A program made the position numbers and the translations under genes. This document shows, piece after piece, positions 8,114 to 15,029 of a stretch of DNA of 43,955 nucleotides; the first letter of the stretch is position 1, and each line of letters starts with the position of its first letter. The stretch covers positions 1 through 43,955 of the forward strand of contig CAZLGG010000025.1 of assembly GCA_964559135.1 (NCBI GenBank), in the 5' to 3' direction. A model generated the notes under the pieces. The model ran no database searches, had not been told where the DNA came from, and saw only the letters and a list, made by a program, of their open reading frames with translations. Source of the DNA: DRQF01 sp964559135. GTDB lineage: Bacteria > Planctomycetota > GCA-002687715 > DRQF01.

Positions 8114-9949
8114 TCAGATCCGCGCTTCGACGATGTCCCGGACCCGCCCCTCCAATTCTTCGGCGCGCTCCTTCAGGGCCGTCACCTTGGTTCGCATGTC
8201 CGCCACGAACTCGGGATCTTCGATGCTTCCGAGGTTGACGAGGACGTTGTAGACGGCGCCGAGCACTCCCGAGCGTGCCATCAGAGCGCCGACGCCCGCG
8301 TCCGTGACGCTGGCGGGAAGACCCTTCTCCGCGGCCTCCTCGCAGATCTGCATGGCCTCGAGGCAGAGCTCCGCGGTTCGCAGCGGCACGCGCGTCGCCG
8401 ACTTGTAGCCCTCCTGGATGGCCCGCGACCTTATGGATCGTTCCTCTTCCGTCGATTTGGGCAGGCGCATGGCGGCGATGACGTCGTTGAAGGCGTCCGT
8501 GTCCGCGTCGACGGCTCGGAGGAGGTCGTCCTTGATCCGCTGGCCTTTCATCGCCAACCCCTCCATCGTCTCGCGATGATCCTCCATGCCCTTCTTGAAG
8601 AAGGTGAGGTTCCCCACCATGGCCGCGAGAGCGGCGCCGAGCGAGCCCGCCAGGGCGGCGATGGAGCCTCCTCCGGGAGCGGGGGTCGCCCTCGAGACCT
8701 CGTCGGCGAATTCGACGGCATTCATTCGGACCAGCGGTCCTTCGCGTTTCGGGAGACCGAGAACGGACTTTTCCGCGTCGAACGCGGCCACGTCTTCGAG
8801 GCCCATGGACTGGGCCGCCGTGCGGAGCAGGTCGGGAGTCGGAATCCCGCGGGAGGCTCCCTGCCGCTCGAGGTAGTACTCGGCGGATTCCTTGATCGCG
8901 GCGAAAGGGATCAAACCCACGAGCTCGGAACCCGTGACCTGGAGCCCTCGGTTTCGGGCGAGGTCGCGAGCCGCCTCGAGGACCGCGTGCGGGGGAGTGA
9001 TCTTGTAGTTCGTCAGGTTCAACGAGATCTGGGCCAGCCCGTATTCCGGGATGTACCACCCGACGCCTCGGCATTCCTTGAAGAGGCCGCGCCGCATCAC
9101 ATTGACGCCCTCGAGGTGCTTGGGGTCGCGCCCGAAGAATTCGAATTCGGCGGTGAGGTCGAGTTGATGAGCTTCGTCGTAGTGGGCCGCGAGATCCTCG
9201 AGCGTAGTCGCGACGGTGTCGCAGTACCCGCAGGGGAACTCGTTGCGTGAGGGGGCGTATTTCACCAATCGTCCGCTCGAGGTGTACGGACTCGTCATAT
9301 CCTTGCGTCGCGCCCGTCCCTTCTCGCGCAATTCGAAGGCGATATCGTCGGCGTGCTCTTTGCGGCTCGAATTGAGGTCGATGTTGTAGGCGATGAGGAA
9401 TTCGCGGGCCCCGATGGTGACGACGCCCGTCTTGGGGAGGAACTCGGCGGGCCCGAAGTCCGGCGCCCACGCCGGGTCCTTCATTTTTCGCGGCAGGGCC
9501 TCGTATTCTCCCGCGCGCACCTTCGCGAGGGACCGCCTCTCTGGAAGCATGGCCGCCTGGTCGTAGAGATAGACCGGGATGTTCAGCTCCTCGCCCACAC
9601 GGCGGCCCAGGTCCTTGGCAAGCTGGACACAATCCTCCATCGTCACGCCGGACACGGGGACGAAGGGACAAACGTCCGTGGCCCCGTGACGGGCATGCGC
9701 CCCGGTGTGCCCCCGCATATCGATGAGCTCGGCGGCCTTGGCGATCAAGCGGAAGGCTGCGTCCGCCACCGCCTCGGGCGGCCCCACGAACGTGATCACG
9801 GTGCGGTTCGTGTCTCGTCCGGGGTCGACATCGAGGACATCCACGCCCTCCACCGCGGCTGCCGCTGCGACGATGCGTTCGATCTTGGCCGTATCACGGC
9901 CTTCGGAGATATTCGGGACACATTCGACGATGCGTTCATTCATGGACAT
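8114..9949 (-). CDS. ftcD: Bifunctional glutamate formiminotransferase / formiminotetrahydrofolate cyclodeaminase
   Basis: A 611-residue fusion of two folate enzymes. The N-terminal part (1 to about 345) transfers the formimino group of formiminoglutamate to tetrahydrofolate: it starts ERIVECVPNISEGRD and contains MRGHTGAHARHGATDVCPFVP and GARE-LIAYNIDLNS. The C-terminal part (about 420-605) is the cyclodeaminase, with RATPAPGGGSIAALAGSLGAAL. Together they finish one route of histidine breakdown and feed one-carbon units into folate. The odd feature is an insertion of about 60 residues after the DLNSS segment, holding a C-x2-C-x12-H-x4-H pattern (C240, C243, H256, H261). Human FTCD lacks it. 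No hut genes are nearby. The ATG at 9949 has AAGGA about 11 bases upstream; a second in-frame ATG lies two codons later. Confidence 0.93.
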   Translation of the reverse strand: MSMNERIVECVPNISEGRDTAKIERIVAAAAAVEGVDVLDVDPGRDTNRTVITFVGPPEAVADAAFRLIAKAAELIDMRGHTGAHARHGATDVCPFVPVSGVTMEDCVQLAKDLGRRVGEELNIPVYLYDQAAMLPERRSLAKVRAGEYEALPRKMKDPAWAPDFGPAEFLPKTGVVTIGAREFLIAYNIDLNSSRKEHADDIAFELREKGRARRKDMTSPYTSSGRLVKYAPSRNEFPCGYCDTVATTLEDLAAHYDEAHQLDLTAEFEFFGRDPKHLEGVNVMRRGLFKECRGVGWYIPEYGLAQISLNLTNYKITPPHAVLEAARDLARNRGLQVTGSELVGLIPFAAIKESAEYYLERQGASRGIPTPDLLRTAAQSMGLEDVAAFDAEKSVLGLPKREGPLVRMNAVEFADEVSRATPAPGGGSIAALAGSLGAALAAMVGNLTFFKKGMEDHRETMEGLAMKGQRIKDDLLRAVDADTDAFNDVIAAMRLPKSTEEERSIRSRAIQEGYKSATRVPLRTAELCLEAMQICEEAAEKGLPASVTDAGVGALMARSGVLGAVYNVLVNLGSIEDPEFVADMRTKVTALKERAEELEGRVRDIVEARI

Positions 9950-9980
9950 GGCCTTCGGATTCCTTTTCCGTTCGAGCCGG

Positions 9981-9986
9981 TATGAT
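9981..9986 (+). promoter_or_regulatory. Possible minus-10 element of the S9 peptidase gene
   Basis: TATGAT lies 46 bases before the ATG at 10033, in the short gap between divergent genes. No convincing minus-35 hexamer is spaced from it. Confidence 0.3.
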
Positions 9987-10032
9987 GACTCGGCCCTCCT
10001 CGGGGCGAAAGGTCTGTGTCAAGGAGCGCATC

Positions 10033-12810
10033 ATGAGAGTTTCGATGAGGTCCGCGGCTTGCTTCGTCTTGATTCTTGCGGGGGCTGGACGTGGACAGGA
10101 TGCCGATGCCCCTCGCACCGGGCTCTGGACGGTGGACGACGTCATCAATCAGAAATCGGCCTCCGGGTGGTCACTCTCCCGGGACGGGCGCCACGCGATC
10201 TTTATCGAGCGCGCCCCGGACAAGAAGAAGAACGGCTCGGTGTCCCGCTTGATGTGGATGGATTTGCCAGAAGGAAAGGTGCGAAGGCTCGACCAGGGCA
10301 ACACGGGCGTCTCGTCGGCGCGGTTGTCCCCGAGTGCGCGCTATGTGGCCTTTTTGTCCGGCAGGGATTTCCCCCCCGGCATGAAGGGACCGCCGAAAGG
10401 CGAGGCCGGCCGTCAGCTTTGGATTCTGGACATGCGTGGCGGCGAGGCGCGGCCCGTTACGCGCATTCCACAGGGCGTTTCCTCGTACCAATGGGTCGAC
10501 GACGACACCCTCATTCTCGCGGCGCGCGAACGGCGGACTCGGCGCGAGGCGCGGGCGAGAAAGGCGAAGGACGACAGCATCGTCGTCGAGGACCCGGTGG
10601 CGATGACGGACCGTGGGCGACGCCTCTTCCGGTTCGAGATCGCGACGAAAAAGCTCCGACGTCTGACGCGGAATGTCGAGGGCGTTCAAGGGTTCGAGGC
10701 GTCCCCGGACGGTCGTCACGCCGTAGCCCTCTTGCAAAGGTCGCCGAGTTACGGTGCTGAGGGCGACATCCCTCCGCGCTGCGTCGTCTTCAACCTGGAG
10801 GATGGCAGCGCGCGCGAGATCTATGCGGACCGTCTGTCGAAGCCCTTCAGTTTCCGATGGCGTCTGGATGGCAAGGGTTTCTTTGCCTTGCGCCCGGCAC
10901 CGACGGTGGACGGCGAGGCCGAGGGGGCGATTCGAGTGGTCGACGAGATCTCGGTGGCCGACCTCGCGGTCCGCCCCGTGGCGCTCGACCACCCCTGGGG
11001 GATCACCGGCTCCTTCGTGCCCACGAAGGACGGGTTCATCACGGGGCTTTGCAACGGCGTGCACCCCCTTCTCGCTCGCTACGAGCGAGGACCGGACGGC
11101 AACTACTCGAAGAGTCTGCTGGCGGGCGCCCACGCCGAGCGTATGTTCTCGATTGCGAAGGCGAGGGATGCGGACCGGATACTCTACGTGACGGGGTCGG
11201 CGTCCGATCCGGATCGCGTCTATACCGCCGTTCTGAAGGGCAACACCGTGAGCGATGAGAAACAGGTGTTCCGCCCGAATGGAGGCTTCAAGGGCAAGAG
11301 GCTGGCTCGCACGGAGATCCTTCGTTGGAAGGGCGCCCTGGATGAGGAGATCGAGGGCATCCTCTACTACCCCCACGACTGGAAGCCCGACCATGACGGG
11401 CGAAGGCCCCTGGTTCTGATCACTCACGGCGGACCGCACGGCGCCGATCGGGATCGGTTCAGCGAGAGATGGGCCAACAGCCCGAACCTCTACGCACAGA
11501 GGGGAGCCTTCGTCCTCAAGACCAACTACCACGGGAGTTCGGATTACGGGCTGGCGTTCGGGGAGTCCATCAAGGGCCGCTACTACGAGTTGGAGATCCT
11601 CGACATGTTTCGGGGCATCGAGTTGCTCATCGAGGAGGGTAAGGTCGACAAGGACCGCCTGGGCCTCGTTGGCTGGTCGAATGGTGCCATCCTCTCGATC
11701 GCGTCCCTGACCCTGGCCCATCTCTACGCCCCGGGTTTTGACTACGATTTCAAGGCCTGTGCCCCGGGGGCGGGAGACGTCAACTGGTCGAGCGACTATG
11801 GCAACTGCGCTTTTGGCGTGACCTTCGACGACTACTACCTGGGCGGCGCACCCTGGGAGATCCCGGGGCTCTACCAGAAGAAGTCGCCGCTTTTCCACGT
11901 GGAGAGAGTGACGACGCCGACGATCATCTTCTTCGGAACGCGAGACACATCGGTTCCGACGGAGCAAGGGTGGCAGTGGTATCGGGCCCTGCACAAGTTG
12001 AAGAAGGCGCCGGTGCGGTTCGTCCTGTTCCCCGGCGAGCCCCACGGCCTGCGGAAACTCACACACCAACGTCGCAAGCTCGAAGAGGAGCTCGCGTGGT
12101 TCGACACCCATCTTTTCCGCTCGAAGAAGAAAGACGCTCTCGAAGAACTGGTGGAGAAGAATTCACCCCTCGACCGCGCTCTGGCCGCCCGCGATTACAA
12201 GCGATACGGCCTCGCCTATGGCGAAGTCCACGAGAACCACTTGGTCCCGGAAGTCGTTCCGCTCGACGAGGCCCTCATGGTGGGGCGTTTCGAGATCACG
12301 CGGGCCCAATGGGCCGAATTCAAGCCGGAGAGTCGCGACCTTTTGCACCCGAATCTCCCTGTGACGGGTATCTCGGGGGCGGATGCCGCGGCCTACGCGC
12401 GTTGGCTGTCCAGTCTGACCGGAGAGACCTGGAGATTGCCCACCCGCAAGGAGTGGACGAGGATCGAGCGACACAAGGGTTCCACCGAAAACACGCTTGC
12501 TTGGTGGACCGGATATGAGCCCGCGCCTTCCGAGGTGCCCGCCTTGTCGGCGGCCGTCGCCTCCTTGGGAACGGAGGGTGCCCTGTGGAACGTGGGGACG
12601 TCCACCCCCTCGACGTGGGTCGTGGGGGAGAGGACCGTCCGTATTCACGATGTGGGGGGGAACGCCGCCGAATGGGTCACCGACGAAGGGGGAGGTTTTC
12701 GCGCGGCCGGGAAATCCGCGGTCACGCCCTCCGACGACCGAGGAGACGACGTCCGATCCCCAGCGGCTTTCGTGGGCTTCCGACTCGTGAAGGAGGCGCC
12801 GAAGAGATAG
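10033..12810 (+). CDS. Exported S9 prolyl-oligopeptidase-family peptidase fused to a sulfatase-modifying-factor-like domain
   Basis: A 925-residue secreted protein in three parts. After a signal peptide (residues 1 to about 22) comes a WD40-like/beta-propeller region (about 40-400) with repeats such as SPSARYVAFLSGRDF and SPDGRHAVAL. Next is the alpha/beta-hydrolase peptidase domain of the S9 family, with nucleophile Ser549 in GWSNG, Asp638 in FGTRD and His671 in PHG, so the triad is intact. The last 185 residues (about 740-925) resemble the FGE/SUMF1 fold: an LMVGRFEITRAQWAEF start, WRLPTRKEW, GGNAAEWVTDE and a closing VGFRLVKE. Copper-binding cysteines of true formylglycine-generating enzymes are absent, so this part is more likely a binding domain than an oxidase. 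AAGGAG lies 6 bases before the ATG. The next gene follows after 10 bases. Confidence 0.88.
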   Translation: MRVSMRSAACFVLILAGAGRGQDADAPRTGLWTVDDVINQKSASGWSLSRDGRHAIFIERAPDKKKNGSVSRLMWMDLPEGKVRRLDQGNTGVSSARLSPSARYVAFLSGRDFPPGMKGPPKGEAGRQLWILDMRGGEARPVTRIPQGVSSYQWVDDDTLILAARERRTRREARARKAKDDSIVVEDPVAMTDRGRRLFRFEIATKKLRRLTRNVEGVQGFEASPDGRHAVALLQRSPSYGAEGDIPPRCVVFNLEDGSAREIYADRLSKPFSFRWRLDGKGFFALRPAPTVDGEAEGAIRVVDEISVADLAVRPVALDHPWGITGSFVPTKDGFITGLCNGVHPLLARYERGPDGNYSKSLLAGAHAERMFSIAKARDADRILYVTGSASDPDRVYTAVLKGNTVSDEKQVFRPNGGFKGKRLARTEILRWKGALDEEIEGILYYPHDWKPDHDGRRPLVLITHGGPHGADRDRFSERWANSPNLYAQRGAFVLKTNYHGSSDYGLAFGESIKGRYYELEILDMFRGIELLIEEGKVDKDRLGLVGWSNGAILSIASLTLAHLYAPGFDYDFKACAPGAGDVNWSSDYGNCAFGVTFDDYYLGGAPWEIPGLYQKKSPLFHVERVTTPTIIFFGTRDTSVPTEQGWQWYRALHKLKKAPVRFVLFPGEPHGLRKLTHQRRKLEEELAWFDTHLFRSKKKDALEELVEKNSPLDRALAARDYKRYGLAYGEVHENHLVPEVVPLDEALMVGRFEITRAQWAEFKPESRDLLHPNLPVTGISGADAAAYARWLSSLTGETWRLPTRKEWTRIERHKGSTENTLAWWTGYEPAPSEVPALSAAVASLGTEGALWNVGTSTPSTWVVGERTVRIHDVGGNAAEWVTDEGGGFRAAGKSAVTPSDDRGDDVRSPAAFVGFRLVKEAPKR

Positions 12811-12820
12811 ATTCGCCCTC

Positions 12821-13999
12821 ATGGACCCGATCTATGTGAGCGAACGCAACCGCGGTGTCGAGCCGGCGAGAAAGAGTGAGTTCCCATCGCTCAGGCTGGG
12901 GCCGTTGCAGGTCTGGCCTCCGGTCGTGTTGGCTCCTATGGCGGGCATCACGAATTATCCTTTTCGCCGCATCTGTCGGCGGTTCGGCGCGGGGCTTTAC
13001 GTCTCGGAAATGATCACGGCGCGCGCCCTTGTGGAAGGCCACGGCAAGACGCTGAAACTCGCGGCTTTCGGACCCGACGAGTCGCCCCGTTCTCTTCAAC
13101 TCTACGGAGTGGACCCCCGCCATCTCGCGGAGGCGACCCGTCGCCTCGTCGGCGAAGGGAAGGTCGATCACATCGACCTGAACTTCGGGTGTCCCGTCCG
13201 CAAGATCACCTCGAAGGGCGGCGGAGCGGCCATCCCCTACAAGCCGCGACTGCTGCGCAAGCTCGTCCGAGCGGTCGTCGGCGCTTCCGAGGAGACTCCG
13301 GTGACGATCAAGGTGCGCCTGGGTATCGACGAGGACCACATGACGTTTCGCACGGCGGGCGACGTGGCCGAGGGCGAAGGCTGCGCCGCCATAGCTCTCC
13401 ACGCCAGGACCGCGGCCGAACTCTACGACGGCGAGGCGCGGTGGGAATTCATCGGAGAGCTCGTCGAGAGGTTGCGTATCCCCGTTCTGGGAAACGGCGA
13501 CATCTGGGAGGCGTGGGACGCACTTCGGATGATGCGGGCGACCGGTGCGGCTGGAGTCGTCGTGGGGCGGGGATGCATGGGACGCCCGTGGCTCTTTCGG
13601 GATCTGGCGTTTGCGTTCGACGGTCTGCAGCCTCCCGACCCCCCGACTCTGGGAGAGGTCGTGGAGGTGTTGAAAGAACACGCGCGGCTCATGGTCGAGT
13701 GGTTCGGCGCTCGGAGCGGACTTCGAATGATGCGGAAGCTCACCGTCTGGTACACGAAGGGGTTCCCGAAGACGGGGCCGGTCCGCGATCGCCTCATCCG
13801 CATGGACTCCCTGGAGGACATCGACCGAGCCTTCGACGGGTTGGACATGGCGACCCGATTCCCACCGGCGGCGATGCGGGTACGGCGGGGGAAGAGATCG
13901 GGGAAGCAAAAGGTTGCGCTGCCGCACCGGTATCTGGACCACCCGGACGACGACACTCCTCCGACCGCCGCCGCGGGGGATTCCTCGTCGGGAGGCTAG
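12821..13999 (+). CDS. dusB: tRNA-dihydrouridine synthase, DusB/NifR3 type
   Basis: A 392-residue FMN enzyme that reduces uridines in the tRNA D-loop with NADPH. The TIM-barrel motifs are all present: LAPMAGITNYPFRRICRRFG for the flavin site, SLQLYGVDP, IDLNFGCPVRKITSKGGGAA with catalytic Cys124, TIKVRLGI, ALHARTAAELYDG, GNGDIW and a final VGRGCMGRPWLF. This order is that of the DusB (nifR3/yhdG) group. An N-terminal extension of about 25 residues and a C-terminal Arg/Lys-rich tail of about 50 residues exceed the usual length of about 330. The gene starts 10 bases after the S9 peptidase stop, with only a weak purine stretch upstream, so translation may depend on coupling. In many bacteria dusB precedes fis; here it does not. 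Confidence 0.92.
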   Translation: MDPIYVSERNRGVEPARKSEFPSLRLGPLQVWPPVVLAPMAGITNYPFRRICRRFGAGLYVSEMITARALVEGHGKTLKLAAFGPDESPRSLQLYGVDPRHLAEATRRLVGEGKVDHIDLNFGCPVRKITSKGGGAAIPYKPRLLRKLVRAVVGASEETPVTIKVRLGIDEDHMTFRTAGDVAEGEGCAAIALHARTAAELYDGEARWEFIGELVERLRIPVLGNGDIWEAWDALRMMRATGAAGVVVGRGCMGRPWLFRDLAFAFDGLQPPDPPTLGEVVEVLKEHARLMVEWFGARSGLRMMRKLTVWYTKGFPKTGPVRDRLIRMDSLEDIDRAFDGLDMATRFPPAAMRVRRGKRSGKQKVALPHRYLDHPDDDTPPTAAAGDSSSGG

Positions 14000-14043
14000 C
14001 GGGGGCAACGCAGTCTCGCGGCGAGGCACCGGCCTTTGCGTAT

Positions 14044-14072
14044 GGTTCGACGCCACGGATTGCGTCGACACC
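14044..14072. terminator. Hairpin between convergent dusB and tonB
   Basis: TCGACGC (14047-14053) and GCGTCGA (14062-14068) form a 7-bp stem, extendable with a bulge. It sits in the 88-base convergent gap and may serve both directions, but no T-run follows on either strand. Confidence 0.25.
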
Positions 14073-14087
14073 CCACCGGGAACCGCT

Positions 14088-14882
14088 TCAACGCCCGGTG
14101 AGGGAGAAGCGAATCGGCACGCGGAGGGTGTCCTCCACGGCGACACCGTCGCGTTTGGCAGGAATGAACCTCCACTTGCGGACGGCCCGCTCCGCCGCGC
14201 GATCGAACATCGTGCGACCCGAACTCTCCGCGATCGCGATCTCGATCGGCCGCCCCTCCCTGTCAACGTGGACGAGGAGGACCACCCGCCCTTCGAGCCG
14301 TCTTCGGATCGCCGCCCGCGGGTAGCGGGGTTTCGGGCACGAACCGGGGAGCTTGGTCGCTGTGACGAACCCGGCAGGAGCGGGCCGTCGCGCCACTCTC
14401 GGCGTCGCGGCCGTGCGCAGGGGCGGTGGGTCGCGACGGACGATGGGAGCCGTGATTTGCTTCTCCTTCGCGGGAGGCGTCCGGGGTGCGATTCGCGCCA
14501 TCACCGGTTTCCAGGCCGGCAGAGGGATGGGATTCTCCACGATGGGTTCTGGACGGAAGGTGACGGGCTCGAAGGACTCGTCCGATTCGCTGCGCTCCCA
14601 CGGAGGAAGGAGAGCTTCCTCGGAGGGCTCAGCGGGAGCCAGATCGACGTCTGGCTCGTCGGGTGGGGATTCTTGTGAGAATTGGAAGAGGACTTCGGGG
14701 GGGGCCCGGTCGGGCTCGGGTGGAGCCGGCGGGTGCAGCAAGGCCGGCAGGGCCGCCGCGCAGAGAACGGCTCCGTGAAACAGCACGGAGAACCCGGTCG
14801 CCGGCCGCGAAAAGCCGAGGATCAGACGTTCGTTGAAGATCTTGTTCCAGAACATGGTGTGTGATTCGCGCTGCGTCATCAT
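14088..14882 (-). CDS. TonB-family energy transducer
   Basis: A 264-residue protein with the three-part TonB plan. An N-terminal membrane anchor (about 28-50, TGFSVLFHGAVLCAAALPAL) is followed by a long proline- and acid-rich periplasmic spacer (about 51-175). The C-terminal TonB domain (about 180-262) has PRYPRAAIRRRLEGRVVLLV, HVDREG, SSG near the middle and ERAVRKWRFIPAK near the end. It would carry proton-motive-force energy from an ExbB/ExbD motor, not encoded here, to an outer-membrane receptor. The divergent neighbour is such a receptor, so the two probably work together. The start is uncertain: ATG pairs at 14882/14879 and an ATG at 14855 all lack a clear ribosome binding site. Confidence 0.85.
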   Translation of the reverse strand: MMTQRESHTMFWNKIFNERLILGFSRPATGFSVLFHGAVLCAAALPALLHPPAPPEPDRAPPEVLFQFSQESPPDEPDVDLAPAEPSEEALLPPWERSESDESFEPVTFRPEPIVENPIPLPAWKPVMARIAPRTPPAKEKQITAPIVRRDPPPLRTAATPRVARRPAPAGFVTATKLPGSCPKPRYPRAAIRRRLEGRVVLLVHVDREGRPIEIAIAESSGRTMFDRAAERAVRKWRFIPAKRDGVAVEDTLRVPIRFSLTGR

Positions 14883-14927
14883 AACCGGATGCAGGGAGCG
14901 GGGCCACGCCCGCTCGGACCGCTCACG

Positions 14928-14946
14928 GCGGCCCGCAGCGGGCCGC
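14928..14946. promoter_or_regulatory. Perfect palindrome in the tonB / receptor divergent promoter region
   Basis: GCGGCCCGC and GCGGGCCGC flank a single A, a 9-1-9 perfect inverted repeat centred at 14937. It lies between the divergent tonB and receptor genes, so it could be an operator controlling both. It does not resemble the AT-rich Fur box. It could also fold as an RNA hairpin. Confidence 0.4.
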
Positions 14947-15029
14947 GGCGCCCCCGGTGAATAAAAATGTGAACCGATGGTCTGTCGGTCCGTTCTCGCT
15001 CCCGATCGGCCTTACGACAGTCGAGTGAG

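Noticed and set aside
8100..9671. 523-codon minus-strand open frame in another phase of the FTCD gene
   Set aside because: Arg/Gly/Pro-rich composition typical of a GC-rich frame shadow; FTCD is unambiguous.
10171..12111. 646-codon minus-strand open frame inside the S9 peptidase gene
   Set aside because: GC-rich shadow; the plus strand carries the full peptidase triad and signal peptide.
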